Shown here one piece after another: positions 48,889 to 58,620 of a stretch of DNA of 64,000 nucleotides. The stretch is taken from positions 930,001-994,000 of the forward strand of contig NZ_SPNT01000001.1 in NCBI RefSeq assembly GCF_004959855.1, read 5' to 3'. Below the pieces are notes generated by a model that saw nothing but the letters and a program-made list of their open reading frames with translations, did no database searches and was not told where the DNA came from. The first letter of the stretch is position 1; each line of letters opens with the position of its first letter. A program made the position numbers and the translations under genes. The stretch comes from Nitratireductor sp. XY-223. GTDB lineage: Bacteria > Pseudomonadota > Alphaproteobacteria > Rhizobiales > Rhizobiaceae.

Positions 48889-49082
48889 GGATTCCCCCGA
48901 TTAGAGATTGCGAAGCTAGCGCCATTCCAAATCGGGTGCCAGCGATAATCCGGGAGGCGGCGATCGGGGGATTATCATTCCGTCCGAATCGGGACATTAC
49001 TGTGTGGATTCCACTACAGGACCGCATGCGGACAAGGGCCCGATGCTCTACAATCGGGCAGCCGCGAAGCAGGGATGATGAC

Positions 49083-52000
49083 ATGACCGAGGAAACAACG
49101 AGGACCGCGAGCGAACAACCGGCAGGCCCCGGATTTGTTCATCTGCGCGTGCACTCGGCCTATTCGCTGCTGGAAGGCGCATTGCCACTCAAGAAGATCA
49201 TCGCCATGGCCGCCGCCGACGGACAGCCGGCCATCGGGATCGCAGATACCAACAATCTGTTCGGCGCTCTGGAATTCTCGGTCAAGGCCGTGGAAGAGGG
49301 ACTGCAGCCGATCCTGGGGTGCCAGCTCGACATCGACATGCAGGACGGCGGCAACGAGGGACGCCAGGGCCATCGCGAACACGTCGCGGAACGGCCGTCC
49401 GTCGTGCTCATCGCCATGAATGAGGACGGGTACCGGCGGCTGGTCGAACTGGTAAGCCGGGCCTATCTCGACGGGTCCGGTGCGGACCGGGCGCATATCT
49501 GCTTCTCCTGGCTCGCTGATGGCGGCGCGCAGGACCTGATCTGCCTTTCCGGCGGTTCCGGCGGACCGGTCGACGAGGCCGTCTCGCAGGATCAGCGGCA
49601 TCTTGCGGAAACGCGGATCGACCGGTTCATGGAGGTGTTCGGCGACCGATTCTACATCGAGCTGCAGCGGCAAGCGGGTTTCGATCGCGCGCACGAAAAC
49701 CACATGCTCGAGCTTGCCTATGAGAAAGCGGTGCCGATTGTCGCGACAAACGAGGCGTTCTTTCCCGCACCGGCGGATTTCGATGCCCACGACGCGCTGA
49801 TGGCGGTGGCCCACAACGCGATGGTTTCCGACGACAGCCGATTCCAGCTCACGCCCGATCATTATCTGAAGAGCCGTGCCGACATGTGCACGCTGTTCGA
49901 GGATCTGCCGGAGGCGCTGGACAATACCGTCGAGATCGCCAGGCGTTGCTCGTTCCTGCTGAACACGCGCGCGCCGATCCTGCCGCGCTTTACCGGCGGG
50001 TCCGGCGATGCCGAGGAAGCCGAGCGCGCCGAGGCCGCGGAATTACGGCGGCAGGCGGAGGAGGGACTGGACCAGCGCCTCAAAGACCTCGGCTTTGCCG
50101 AGGGGTTCTCGGAGGAGGACTACCGCGAACGCCTCGACGTGGAACTCGGTATCATCGAGCGCATGCGCTTTCCCGGCTACTTCCTGATCGTTGCCGACTT
50201 CATCAAATGGGCCAAGGCGCACGACATTCCGGTGGGACCGGGCCGCGGATCCGGCGCCGGATCGCTGGTGGCCTACGCGCTGACGGTGACGGATGTCGAT
50301 CCGCTACGCTTTTCGCTGCTATTCGAGCGCTTTCTCAACCCGGAACGCGTGTCGATGCCCGATTTCGATATCGATTTCTGCCAGGACAGGCGCGACGAAG
50401 TCATCCGCTACGTCCAGGAGAAATACGGTCGCCAGCAGGTCGCGCAGATCATTACCTTCGGTTCGCTGCAGGCGCGCGCTGCGCTGCGCGATGTGGGCCG
50501 CGTTCTCGAGATGCCTTACGGGCAGGTGGACCGGATCTGCAAGCTCGTACCCAACAATCCGGCCAATCCGACACCACTCTACAAGGCCATCGAGGAAGAA
50601 CCGAAACTGCGCGAGGAGGCGGAAAAGGAGCCGGTGGTCGGACGGCTCCTCGATATCGCCCAGAAGATCGAGGGTCTCTACCGGCACGCCTCGACCCATG
50701 CAGCAGGTATCGTCATCGGCGACCGGCCGCTGTCGCAACTGGTGCCGATGTACCGCGATCCGCGCTCGGACATGCCGGTCACGCAGTTCAACATGAAATG
50801 GGTCGAGCAGGCCGGCCTCGTCAAATTCGATTTCCTCGGCCTCAAGACGCTGACCGTTCTGAAGACGGCGGTCGATTTCATCGCCGAGCAGGGCGTTGAG
50901 GTCAATCTGAACGCGCTGCCGCTGGACGACGATGAAACCTACGCGATGCTAGCGCGGGGCGAGACTGTGGGCGTGTTCCAGGTGGAAAGCGCCGGCATGC
51001 GCAAGGCACTCATCGGTATGCGACCGGACCGCATCGAGGACATCATTGCCCTGGTGGCGCTGTACCGCCCGGGGCCGATGGAGAACATCCCGGTCTACAA
51101 TGCCCGCAAGCACGGCGAGGAGGAGGTGGCCTCCATCCACCCGAAGATCGACTATCTGCTGGAAGAGACGCAGGGCGTCATCGTCTACCAGGAGCAGGTC
51201 ATGCAGATCGCCCAGGTGCTGTCCGGCTATTCTCTCGGCGAAGCCGACATGCTGCGCCGCGCCATGGGCAAGAAAATCAAGGAGGAGATGGACAAGCAGC
51301 GCAGCCGCTTCGTCAGCGGCGCGGTGGAGGGCGGCGTTACCAAGCCGCAGGCCGACCTGATCTTCGATCTCCTGGCCAAGTTCGCCAATTACGGCTTCAA
51401 CAAGTCGCATGCCGCGGCCTACGGCATCGTTTCCTATCAGACCGCCTATCTGAAGGCGCACCACCCGGTCGCGTTCCTCGCAGCTTCGATGACGCTCGAC
51501 ATGTCCAACACGGACAAGATCAACGATTTCCGTCAGGACGCCGCCCGGCTCGGCATCGAGGTCGTGCCGCCATCCGTGCAGACCTCACATCGGATCTTCA
51601 AGACCCGGGAGAACCGGATCCACTATTCGCTCGCCGCGATCAAGGGCGTCGGCGAGGCGGCTGTCGACCATATCGTGGAGGTGCGGGGCGACAGACCGTT
51701 CGAGAGCATCGAGGATTTCTTCCTGCGCGTCGATCCGAAGCTGATCAACCGGCGGGTGCTGGAGCATCTCATCTGTGCCGGCGCCTTCGACTGTTTCGGC
51801 CGAGACCGGGCGGAGTTGGTCAACGGCATCGACCGGCTGCTCGGCTTTTGCCAGACGGCTGCCAGCGACCGCGACACCGGGCAGGGCGCCCTGTTCGGCG
51901 CCGGCGCCGGGACCGGTCCGGAAGTGATTCAACTGGACGGCGTAACGCCTTGGGTTCCTTCGGAAAAACTCCATCGGGAATACCAGTCGCTCGGCTTCTA

Positions 52001-52577
52001 TCTTTCGGCCCATCCGCTCGACACCTACGGTGAGCTTCTTGAAAAGATGCGGGTCCAGACCTTCGCGGAATTCTCCAATGCAGTCCGGCAGGGTGCCACC
52101 GCCGGCCGGCTGGCCGGGACGGTGACGTCGAGGCAGGAGCGCAAGACCCGCACGGGCAACAAGATGGGGATCATCGTCTTTTCCGATTCGTCCGGCCAAT
52201 ACGAAGGGGTCCTGTTTTCAGAGGGTCTTGCGCAGTACCGCGATCTCCTGGAGCCGGGCAAGTCCCTGGTGATCACGGTCGACGCCGAGGAGCGGCCGGA
52301 GGGCATCAGCCTGCGCATTCAGACTGTCCAGTCGCTGGAGGAGCGGGCCGTGCAGACGCAAAAGGCGCTGCGCATCTTCGTGCGCGACAGTTCGCCGATC
52401 GCCCAGATCGCCGGCCATCTCAATGCCAGCGGCGACGGGCTGGTCTCCTTTGTGGTCATCAAGGAGGACGGCCGCAAGGAGATCGAGGTGGAACTTCCGA
52501 AGCGCTACCGGATATCGCCGCAGATTGCATCGGCGCTGAAAACGGCCAAGGGTATCGTCGACGTCGAACTCGTTTAG
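49083..52577 (+). CDS. dnaE: DNA polymerase III alpha subunit
   Basis: Catalytic subunit of the replicative DNA polymerase. The 1164 residues start with a PHP domain (FVHLRVHSAYSLLEGALPLKKI), then the polymerase core with the aspartates of PDFDIDFCQDRRDEVI (about residue 425), the thumb/fingers, a helix-hairpin-helix region (KGVGEAAVDHIVEVR), and a C-terminal OB domain. It is the DnaE1 type (not the error-prone DnaE2). The ATG at 49083 gives the standard length; the frame is open to 48936 but that part is not protein-like. In related genomes lolD and dnaE are near neighbours; here about 8 kb intervene. Confidence 0.97.
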   Translation: MTEETTRTASEQPAGPGFVHLRVHSAYSLLEGALPLKKIIAMAAADGQPAIGIADTNNLFGALEFSVKAVEEGLQPILGCQLDIDMQDGGNEGRQGHREHVAERPSVVLIAMNEDGYRRLVELVSRAYLDGSGADRAHICFSWLADGGAQDLICLSGGSGGPVDEAVSQDQRHLAETRIDRFMEVFGDRFYIELQRQAGFDRAHENHMLELAYEKAVPIVATNEAFFPAPADFDAHDALMAVAHNAMVSDDSRFQLTPDHYLKSRADMCTLFEDLPEALDNTVEIARRCSFLLNTRAPILPRFTGGSGDAEEAERAEAAELRRQAEEGLDQRLKDLGFAEGFSEEDYRERLDVELGIIERMRFPGYFLIVADFIKWAKAHDIPVGPGRGSGAGSLVAYALTVTDVDPLRFSLLFERFLNPERVSMPDFDIDFCQDRRDEVIRYVQEKYGRQQVAQIITFGSLQARAALRDVGRVLEMPYGQVDRICKLVPNNPANPTPLYKAIEEEPKLREEAEKEPVVGRLLDIAQKIEGLYRHASTHAAGIVIGDRPLSQLVPMYRDPRSDMPVTQFNMKWVEQAGLVKFDFLGLKTLTVLKTAVDFIAEQGVEVNLNALPLDDDETYAMLARGETVGVFQVESAGMRKALIGMRPDRIEDIIALVALYRPGPMENIPVYNARKHGEEEVASIHPKIDYLLEETQGVIVYQEQVMQIAQVLSGYSLGEADMLRRAMGKKIKEEMDKQRSRFVSGAVEGGVTKPQADLIFDLLAKFANYGFNKSHAAAYGIVSYQTAYLKAHHPVAFLAASMTLDMSNTDKINDFRQDAARLGIEVVPPSVQTSHRIFKTRENRIHYSLAAIKGVGEAAVDHIVEVRGDRPFESIEDFFLRVDPKLINRRVLEHLICAGAFDCFGRDRAELVNGIDRLLGFCQTAASDRDTGQGALFGAGAGTGPEVIQLDGVTPWVPSEKLHREYQSLGFYLSAHPLDTYGELLEKMRVQTFAEFSNAVRQGATAGRLAGTVTSRQERKTRTGNKMGIIVFSDSSGQYEGVLFSEGLAQYRDLLEPGKSLVITVDAEERPEGISLRIQTVQSLEERAVQTQKALRIFVRDSSPIAQIAGHLNASGDGLVSFVVIKEDGRKEIEVELPKRYRISPQIASALKTAKGIVDVELV

Positions 52578-52588
52578 GAGTGCCAGCC

Positions 52589-52996
52589 ATGTCCACTGTA
52601 CCACCGCCGGCCGATCCGGAAGCGGATCCGGTCGTCAAACAGGTTTTTGACGACATCCGCGCCACGCGCGGCAGTGATTTCGTCAATCTGCTCTGGACGT
52701 ACCTGGCCTTCGATCCGCCGCTGCTCAAACAGGTCTGGGAGGACGTCAAGGCGGTGATGGCGACGCCGTCGGCACTTGATCCGAAGACCAAGGAAATGAT
52801 CTATGTTGCGGTATCGATCGCCAATTCCTGCAGCTACTGCGTCCATTCGCACACGGCGGCCGCAAGGGCTAAGGGGATGAGCGACGAGGAACATGCGGAT
52901 CTGCTGCGCGTCGTCGCAACGGCTTCGAAGACCAACGCGCTGCTGAACGGTTTGCAGATACCGGTCGATCCGCAATTCAACAGGGAGACGAGCTAG
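52589..52996 (+). CDS. Carboxymuconolactone decarboxylase/AhpD-like protein
   Basis: A 135-residue all-helical protein of the CMD/AhpD family. The redox-type motif Cys81-Ser-Tyr-Cys84-Val-His86 (SCSYCVHSH) marks the peroxidase-type (AhpD-like) branch rather than the true decarboxylase. It starts at the ATG at 52589 after TAGGAG, 11 bases past dnaE, and its stop overlaps the start of the next gene. Likely role in thiol-based peroxide or organic hydroperoxide defence; specificity unknown. Confidence 0.88.
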   Translation: MSTVPPPADPEADPVVKQVFDDIRATRGSDFVNLLWTYLAFDPPLLKQVWEDVKAVMATPSALDPKTKEMIYVAVSIANSCSYCVHSHTAAARAKGMSDEEHADLLRVVATASKTNALLNGLQIPVDPQFNRETS

Positions 52997-53967
52997 TGGC
53001 CTATTCCGTCGTAGCGTCGAAAGCCGGAGGAAGTGATGTTCTCGAAGTCCGGGAGATCATGGCCCCGATACCGGGGCCGGGCGAGGTGCTTTTGCGTCAC
53101 ACCGCCATCGGCGTCAACTTTATCGACACCTACTTCCGGACCGGGCTCTATCCGTGGCCCGTCGACAGCGACCTGGTGCTCGGCGCCGAGGCTGCCGGCG
53201 TTGTCGAAGATGTGGGTCGGGATGTTGACGGCTTTTCAGTGGGCGACAGGGTGGCCTATGTTTCGGCCAACGGGGCCTATGCAAGCCACCGGACGATCGA
53301 GGCCTCGCAGCTCGTGCGGCTTCCGGACAACGTTTCGGACGAAACGGCGGCCGGCTGCATGGTCAAGGGGCTGACGGCCCGCTACCTGCTGCACGACAGT
53401 TTCAAGGTCGAGAAGGGCCACAACGTGCTGTTCCACGCGGCCGCCGGCGGCGTCGGACAGATCGCCGGGCAGTGGCTCGCCGCCATGGGAATCCGCGCGA
53501 TCGGCACGGCGGGCGGGCCGGAGAAATGCGCGCTGGCGCTGAAGCACGGCTATGCGCAGGTCATCGACTACAGATCCGAGGACTTCGTCGAAAAGACGCG
53601 AGCGCTCGTGCCGGACGGTGTCGAGGTGGTCTATGATTCAGTCGGCAGGGACACCTATCCCGGATCACTCAACTGCCTGAAAATGCACGGAACAATGGTC
53701 AGCTTCGGACAGTCTTCGGGCGTCGCCGTGGACTTCAAGCTCGCCGACCTGGCGGCCGGCTCGTTCCACGTGACGCGGCCGATCCTCTTCCATTTCACCG
53801 CTCTGCCGGGTTGGCTCGACCGGGCTTCATCGGAGCTCTTTGCGCTGATTGGCGAGGGCACGATCAAGGTCGATGTGAACCAGACTTTCGGCCTGCGCGA
53901 TGCGGCGAGCGCGCATGATGCGCTGGAAGGCCGCAAGACCACCGGAAGCACGATTCTGATCCCCTAA
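52996..53967 (+). CDS. NADPH:quinone oxidoreductase (zinc-free MDR family)
   Basis: Medium-chain reductase of 323 residues that reduces quinones or enals with NADPH. It has the GroES-like N-terminal part (GPGEVLLRHTAIGVNFIDTYFRTGLYP) and the cofactor fold HAAAGGVGQIAGQWLAAMG (about residue 148). The zinc-binding cysteines of alcohol dehydrogenases are absent, as in the QOR group. The GTG start overlaps the upstream stop codon (TAGTG), so it is coupled to the AhpD-like gene. Confidence 0.92.
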   Translation: MAYSVVASKAGGSDVLEVREIMAPIPGPGEVLLRHTAIGVNFIDTYFRTGLYPWPVDSDLVLGAEAAGVVEDVGRDVDGFSVGDRVAYVSANGAYASHRTIEASQLVRLPDNVSDETAAGCMVKGLTARYLLHDSFKVEKGHNVLFHAAAGGVGQIAGQWLAAMGIRAIGTAGGPEKCALALKHGYAQVIDYRSEDFVEKTRALVPDGVEVVYDSVGRDTYPGSLNCLKMHGTMVSFGQSSGVAVDFKLADLAAGSFHVTRPILFHFTALPGWLDRASSELFALIGEGTIKVDVNQTFGLRDAASAHDALEGRKTTGSTILIP

Positions 53968-53973
53968 AGGCGT

Positions 53974-55308
53974 TTATCGCTGTTTGGGACCGGTTGCGTC
54001 GCGATCGCGCTGCGGCCGCGCGCTGCGCTGGCGGCCGAACGTGTATCCGGTCTCGACGGCGTCGCGGCCGAAACGGTCGCGGACCTTGTCGATCGCCTTC
54101 TCCGCGACCGCCCGCTGGGTGGCCTTGGTGTCGACAAGATCGGGCGGATCGGCGAGGTCGGCGGCGGAAAGGTCCGAAACGCCTATTCCGAGCAGCCGGT
54201 ACCTGGTGCCGTCGAGCTCCTTTTCCAGCAGGGCAAGCCCTGTGTGGAAAATGCGGTCGGCAAGGCAGGTCGGATCGTCGAGCCTGCGGTTGCGCGTGCG
54301 GATCTTGAAGTCGGCGCTCTTGAGTTTCAGCACGATGGTCTGGCCGGCAATGTCGCTCTTCTTCAGACGACGCGATACCTTTTCCGATAGCGAGCGGAGC
54401 ACGGCGACCAGGGTCTCGCGATCGGCGTGGTCGCTGTTGAAGGTCGTTTCGGCCGAAACGCTCTTGGCGCTGTCGCGGGTATGGACCTGGCGCGCGTCCT
54501 CACCGCGTGAGAGGTGGAAAAGGCGTTGTCCGATGGCGCCGTAACGCCGCATCAGGTCGCCTTCCTCCATCTCCTGCAACTGGCCGATCCGGGTGATTCC
54601 GTCGCGCTCGAGTGTCGCCGCGAAGGCCTTGCCGACGCCCCAGATCGTCGTGACCGGCATGTCCTTCAGGAAATCGATGGCTTCCGCTTCTCCGATCACC
54701 GAGAAACCGCGCGGCTTTTCCAGGTCCGAGGCGACCTTTGCCAGGAACTTGCAATAGGAAAGGCCGACGGAAACCGTGATGCCGATCTCCTCCTCGATGC
54801 GCCTGGCGAAGGCGGCGAGGGTGCGTGCCGGCGGGTTGCGGTGGAGTGTCTCGGTACCGGCGAGTTCGAGGAACGCCTCGTCAATGGAGATCGGCTGCAC
54901 CAGCGGCGTCAGTTCCTCCATCATCCTGCGAACCTGCTTGCCGACGCGGCTGTATTTTTCCATGTCCGGTTTGACCACCACGGCCTGCGGGCAAGCCTTC
55001 AGGGCCTTGAACATCGGCATGGCGGAGCGCACGCCGTGGATTCGGGCGAGATAGCAGGCCGTCGAGACCACACCGCGCTTGCCGCCGCCGATGATCACCG
55101 GCTTGTCCGCCAGTTCCGGATTGTCGCGCTTCTCGACGGTTGCGTAAAAGGCGTCGCAATCGACATGGGCGACCGTCAGCGAATAGAGCTCGTCGTGCCG
55201 CAAGACCCTGGGGCTGCCGCATTGCGTGCAACGGGGCTGACTGTCCTCCTGGTAGGTCAGGCAGTCGCGGCAAAAGCCGAATTTCGGATCCCGGTTGTTG
55301 GCCGACAT
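53974..55308 (-). CDS. dinB: DNA polymerase IV (Y-family) with N-terminal zinc ribbon
   Basis: Translesion DNA polymerase active in damage tolerance. The 444 residues begin with a Cys4 ribbon (Cys13, Cys16, Cys27, Cys30) not found in E. coli DinB but seen in rhizobial forms. The palm with Asp50 ([14 protein letters not shown]) and the SIDEAFLEL motif follow, then the little-finger domain. The ATG at 55308 follows GGTGGAGC. A LexA box lies 16-30 bases upstream. It is convergent with the quinone oxidoreductase gene, with only 6 bases between. Confidence 0.94.
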   Translation of the reverse strand: MSANNRDPKFGFCRDCLTYQEDSQPRCTQCGSPRVLRHDELYSLTVAHVDCDAFYATVEKRDNPELADKPVIIGGGKRGVVSTACYLARIHGVRSAMPMFKALKACPQAVVVKPDMEKYSRVGKQVRRMMEELTPLVQPISIDEAFLELAGTETLHRNPPARTLAAFARRIEEEIGITVSVGLSYCKFLAKVASDLEKPRGFSVIGEAEAIDFLKDMPVTTIWGVGKAFAATLERDGITRIGQLQEMEEGDLMRRYGAIGQRLFHLSRGEDARQVHTRDSAKSVSAETTFNSDHADRETLVAVLRSLSEKVSRRLKKSDIAGQTIVLKLKSADFKIRTRNRRLDDPTCLADRIFHTGLALLEKELDGTRYRLLGIGVSDLSAADLADPPDLVDTKATQRAVAEKAIDKVRDRFGRDAVETGYTFGRQRSARPQRDRDATGPKQR

Positions 55309-55323
55309 TGCTCCACCGGTTCG

Positions 55324-55338
55324 GAACAAAGATTGAAC
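55324..55338 (-). promoter_or_regulatory. LexA box upstream of dinB
   Basis: On the plus strand the site reads GAAC-AAAGATT-GAAC, equal to GTTC-N7-GTTC on the dinB strand. It is the alphaproteobacterial LexA direct repeat and lies 16 bases upstream of the dinB start codon, where binding would block initiation. Confidence 0.75.
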
Positions 55339-55369
55339 ATATTCGGTTTACGCCGCATCGGCGTAGCAA

Positions 55370-56017
55370 TCAAGCGCCCATGTGGGCGCGAATGATCTGC
55401 TCGATATGGGGCCAGTCCTCGGCCTCGATGACATCGTCACCCGGATGCGGCGCCATGGAGCGGAACTGGGCGTTGCTCATGTAGTAGATGGCTTGCGTGG
55501 TCGGTGCATGTTTCTTCGCCGAATGCAGGTTGTAGATCATGTCATCGATGAAGATCAGCGGCAGCTCGCGCTCGCCATGGATCTCGCGGATAAGCGGGCC
55601 CTTTTCGGCGTTCGTCGCAACGAGCGGGTAGGTAAGGCCGTGCCGGTCGAGCAGCGTCCGCCTGATGTCGTAGTGGTGCGGCGGCATGGCCGAAAGAAAC
55701 ACGATATCGGCCAGTTCGGAAAGGCTAGACAGGACGGTTTCGACGTCGGTGGTCGGCGTTTGCCAATCCAGCTGTTCCGAAAAGAAGCGTTCCAGCAATT
55801 CCCGGCAGGCATCGTTTTCGGCCGCCTCGCCGCTGTCCAGGGCGATGATGTTTCCCGTCAGGCGAAAGGAACGCGGCAACAGTTCGTATCCATTGGCATT
55901 CAGGAAGGCGTTGAGAGGCGTCAGGAACTCGAGAACCACTTCGTCCACGTCGCAGACAACGAGCGGCTTGTCCTCGAGCGCGATCTGCGTATGACCAACC
56001 GTTGCCTGCGTGGTCAT
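55370..56017 (-). CDS. HAD superfamily hydrolase
   Basis: A 215-residue haloacid-dehalogenase-fold protein, probably a phosphatase. Motif I is VVCDVDEVVLEF (the two aspartates at about residues 23 and 25), motif II is in VFLSAMPP, a lysine occurs in NAEKGPLI, and motif IV is IFIDDM. The substrate is unknown. Its ATG overlaps by one base the stop of the DUF3572 gene (TGATG on the minus strand), so the two are coupled. Confidence 0.85.
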   Translation of the reverse strand: MTTQATVGHTQIALEDKPLVVCDVDEVVLEFLTPLNAFLNANGYELLPRSFRLTGNIIALDSGEAAENDACRELLERFFSEQLDWQTPTTDVETVLSSLSELADIVFLSAMPPHHYDIRRTLLDRHGLTYPLVATNAEKGPLIREIHGERELPLIFIDDMIYNLHSAKKHAPTTQAIYYMSNAQFRSMAPHPGDDVIEAEDWPHIEQIIRAHMGA

Positions 56018-56322
56018 CAGGTGCTCCCTTCAAAGGGCTGCTCGCCGCCGAGCTCACGCCAGGCTTCGACGACCGTTTCGGGATCGATGTCGCGCGCGCT
56101 GCAATAGGCGAGCAGGGTCGGCTCATGTGCCATCAGAAAACCGAGAACACCGGCGAGAAATCCGGGTTCAGAGGAAGCCGCGCGCAGATTGTCGACGCTC
56201 AGGCCGGAAATTGCCAGAAACCGCGACATCATCTCACCGTCGCTGGCAATCCACGACAGCACATCGACAGCCAGTTCCTGGGTTTCGGCTTCCTTGTGCG
56301 ATTGATTACGATTTGAGCCCAC
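56017..56322 (-). CDS. DUF3572 family protein
   Basis: About 101 residues, mostly helical and acidic, matching DUF3572 by the core AVDVLSWIASDGEMMSRFLAISGL and the end GFLMAHEPTLLAYC. The function of the family is unknown. I place the start at a GTG at 56322; a TTG at 56340 is an alternative. The much longer open frame to 56670 crosses divK in antisense and is not real. It is divergent from divK. Confidence 0.78.
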   Translation of the reverse strand: MGSNRNQSHKEAETQELAVDVLSWIASDGEMMSRFLAISGLSVDNLRAASSEPGFLAGVLGFLMAHEPTLLAYCSARDIDPETVVEAWRELGGEQPFEGST

Positions 56323-56445
56323 GGGTTTGCTTTTCTTCAACCAAATTGCGCTAGTTTGAAATCGGATCAGTTTTGAGAATCTGTCCGGCGGCAGCATAAT
56401 GTCTGGTGGTGGAAGAGCAAGATTGACGGGGGCTGAGTGTGGTAA

Positions 56446-56817
56446 ATGCCTAAACGGGTTATGATCGTTGAGGACAACGAGCTGAATATGAAGTTGTTCC
56501 GCGATCTCATTGAAGCATCCGGTTACGAGACGGTTCAGACCCGCAATGGGCTTGAAGCGCTTGATCTTGCCCGCAAGCACAAGCCCGATCTCATCCTCAT
56601 GGATATCCAGCTTCCGGAGGTTTCCGGCCTTGAAGTCACGAAGTGGCTGAAAGAGGACGACGAACTGCATTCGATACCGATTATCGCCGTGACCGCCTTT
56701 GCCATGAAGGGCGACGAGGAAAGAATACGTCAGGGTGGCTGCGAGGCTTATATGTCCAAGCCGATATCGGTCCCCAAATTTGTTGAAACCATAAAAACTT
56801 ATCTCGGCGACGGATAA
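56446..56817 (+). CDS. divK: Single-domain response regulator DivK
   Basis: Essential polarity and cell-cycle regulator of alphaproteobacteria, phosphorylated by DivJ and dephosphorylated by PleC; it acts on DivL-CckA to control CtrA. The 123 residues are one receiver domain with the acidic pocket (Glu9-Asp10), phospho-acceptor Asp53 (LMDIQLP), Thr83 in AVTAFAM, and Lys105 (MSKPIS). It has no output domain. pleD follows after 17 bases, the usual arrangement. Confidence 0.95.
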   Translation: MPKRVMIVEDNELNMKLFRDLIEASGYETVQTRNGLEALDLARKHKPDLILMDIQLPEVSGLEVTKWLKEDDELHSIPIIAVTAFAMKGDEERIRQGGCEAYMSKPISVPKFVETIKTYLGDG

Positions 56818-56834
56818 CCTGAGGAAGATTGCTG

Positions 56835-58205
56835 ATGACAGCCCGCATCCTGGTCGTGGACGACATTCCCGCCAATGTAAAATTGCTGGAAGCGCGCCTG
56901 TTGGCCGAATATTTCGATGTCATTACCGCGGTGAACGGTGAGGAAGCCCTGGCGATTTGCGCCGACGGCCAGGTGGATCTGGTGCTTCTCGATATCATGA
57001 TGCCGGGCATGGATGGCTTCGAGGTGTGCGAGCGCCTGAAGGCCGACAGCGCCACGACGCATATTCCGGTCGTCATGGTCACGGCGCTCGATCAGCCGTC
57101 AGACCGGGTGAGGGGCCTTCGTGCCGGCGCCGACGATTTCCTGACCAAGCCGGTCAACGACCTGCAACTGCTTGCCCGGGTCAAGAGCCTGGTGCGGCTG
57201 AAGGCACTGACCGACGAGCTGCGCATTCGCGCCCAGGCCGCCCACGATGTCGGCATCAACAGCCTTCTGGGCAGCAAGGCCATGGAAGACGGCATGGGAC
57301 GGGCGCTGCTCGTGGACGAGCGCCGCAACTCCCAGGACCGCATCACCCAGATCCTGCGCAAGACGGCCGACCTGACAGTCATGTCGGATCCGCAGTCCGC
57401 GTTGTTCGAGGCAGCGGAAAACCCATACGAGCTGATCCTGGTCAGCTCGAATTTCTCGAACTCCGATCCGCTGCGCCTGTGTTCGCAGCTGCGTTCGCTC
57501 GACCGGACCCGTTTCGTGCCGCTGCTGCTGGTCTGCGATCAGGGTGAGGAGGATATCGTCAACCGGGCGCTTGAGCTCGGCGTCAACGACTACATCATCC
57601 GTCCGATCGATCCGAACGAACTGGTGGCCCGGTGCAGCACGCAGTTCCGCCGCAAGCGCTACAACGACTACCTGCGGTCCAGCGTCCAGCATTCCATCGA
57701 GCTTGCCGTTACCGATCCGCTGACCGGACTCTACAACAGGCGCTATCTTGATTCGCACATGCACATCCTGCTGGAGCGCTCGGTCGCGAGGGATCGGGTG
57801 CTGTCGGTGCTGGCCATTGATCTTGATCGATTCAAGGCGGTCAACGACACCTATGGCCACGATGTTGGCGACGAGGTTCTGCGCGAGTTTTCCAACCGGG
57901 TTCGCGCGGCAATCAGGGGCATCGACCTGGCCTGCCGGCTCGGCGGCGAGGAATTCGTCATCGTTCTTCCCGATACGGAAGGTTCCGTGGCCGAATCGAT
58001 CGCCGAGAGGCTGCGCCGCGAGATTGCCGAGGTGCCGTTCCGGGCGGGACCGGAAGGACCGGAGCTCACCGTGACCGCCTCCGTCGGCGTCGCATCGCTG
58101 TCCGAAGCCGGCGAATCACCCGCGCAACTGCTTAAAAGGGCCGATAATGCGCTGTTTGAGGCCAAGGCGAGGGGTCGAAACCGGGTCGTCGCGCAGGCAG
58201 CGTAA
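56835..58205 (+). CDS. pleD: Diguanylate cyclase response regulator PleD
   Basis: Makes c-di-GMP when phosphorylated, controlling the motile-to-sessile cell fate. The 456 residues comprise REC1 with Asp53 (LLDIMMPGMD), a degenerate second receiver (about 155-270), and a GGDEF domain (about 285-453). The active site reads GGEEF (about 370-374), and the inhibitory I-site RxxD is present as RGID five residues before it. The start is the ATG at 56835 after GAGGAA. It works with the divK gene just upstream. Confidence 0.95.
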   Translation: MTARILVVDDIPANVKLLEARLLAEYFDVITAVNGEEALAICADGQVDLVLLDIMMPGMDGFEVCERLKADSATTHIPVVMVTALDQPSDRVRGLRAGADDFLTKPVNDLQLLARVKSLVRLKALTDELRIRAQAAHDVGINSLLGSKAMEDGMGRALLVDERRNSQDRITQILRKTADLTVMSDPQSALFEAAENPYELILVSSNFSNSDPLRLCSQLRSLDRTRFVPLLLVCDQGEEDIVNRALELGVNDYIIRPIDPNELVARCSTQFRRKRYNDYLRSSVQHSIELAVTDPLTGLYNRRYLDSHMHILLERSVARDRVLSVLAIDLDRFKAVNDTYGHDVGDEVLREFSNRVRAAIRGIDLACRLGGEEFVIVLPDTEGSVAESIAERLRREIAEVPFRAGPEGPELTVTASVGVASLSEAGESPAQLLKRADNALFEAKARGRNRVVAQAA

Positions 58206-58417
58206 CTCTTCACGCCATTGGGCGGTGCAATGGCGCCCTTGTCTCGACGCTGATGGTAAGTCAGCGTATCCTGTCACAAAAGTCTGATTCTTAAGATTTA
58301 TCGCAGGTTTCTCGGTTTCCGCCGTTTACCATGTGCTTATTTGCGGCGGCAAAACGGTTAAGAAAACGTTGATTTTTTTGCTCCGATGAGCAAATGTTGT
58401 GGATAGGGGTGAGGGTG
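58206..58417. other. Spacer between pleD and the small RNA candidate
   Basis: About 210 bases with no gene. It includes AT-rich stretches (58360-58380, TTGATTTTTTTGC) that could hold a plus-strand promoter for the downstream structured RNA, but no clear -35/-10 pair was found. Confidence 0.35.
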
Positions 58418-58600
58418 GAACGGATTCCGTTCTGCGCACAGCCTATCGAATCGTCTACCCCATGGTGCTCAGGTCCGCCGCATCTCCTGGGTCGTGGGGT
58501 CGGCTGGTCGGCACAAGGAAATGTGGCCTCCTCGTACCGCAACCTGTGCTGACCAGCCCCCAATTAAAAAAGCCGCTTCGCAACGAAGCGGCCTTTTTTT
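58418..58600 (+). ncRNA. Candidate structured small RNA upstream of a strong terminator
   Basis: On the plus strand four hairpins follow each other. First, GAACGGATTCCGTTC (58418-58432). Second, a nested stem ACCCCA...TGGGGT (58457-58500) enclosing CTCAGG...CCTGGG. Third, a long stem GGCTGGTC-G-GCACA-A-GG paired with CC-TGTGC-T-GACCAGCC (58502-58558, about 15 pairs). Last comes the terminator GCCGCTTCG...CGAAGCGGC with seven T. No matching frame exists. I could not match it to 6S, SRP or RNase P RNA. The terminator is bidirectional and also serves rpmG, so the strand is not certain. Confidence 0.42.
58566..58600. terminator. Bidirectional rho-independent terminator (rpmG and plus-strand RNA)
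   Basis: A perfect 9-bp stem, GCCGCTTCG/CGAAGCGGC (58572-58592) with a 3-base loop, is flanked by six A on the left and seven T on the right, so it can end transcripts in both directions. On the minus strand it begins 21 bases after the rpmG stop. Confidence 0.93.
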
Positions 58601-58620
58601 GTCCAATCGGCAGCCTGTTG

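Noticed and set aside
58206-58571. Known housekeeping RNAs (6S, SRP, RNase P, tmRNA) in the pleD-rpmG gap
   Set aside because: I looked for the SRP GGAAG/AGCA motif, RNase P core motifs and a tmRNA tag and found none; only an unnamed small RNA candidate is kept.
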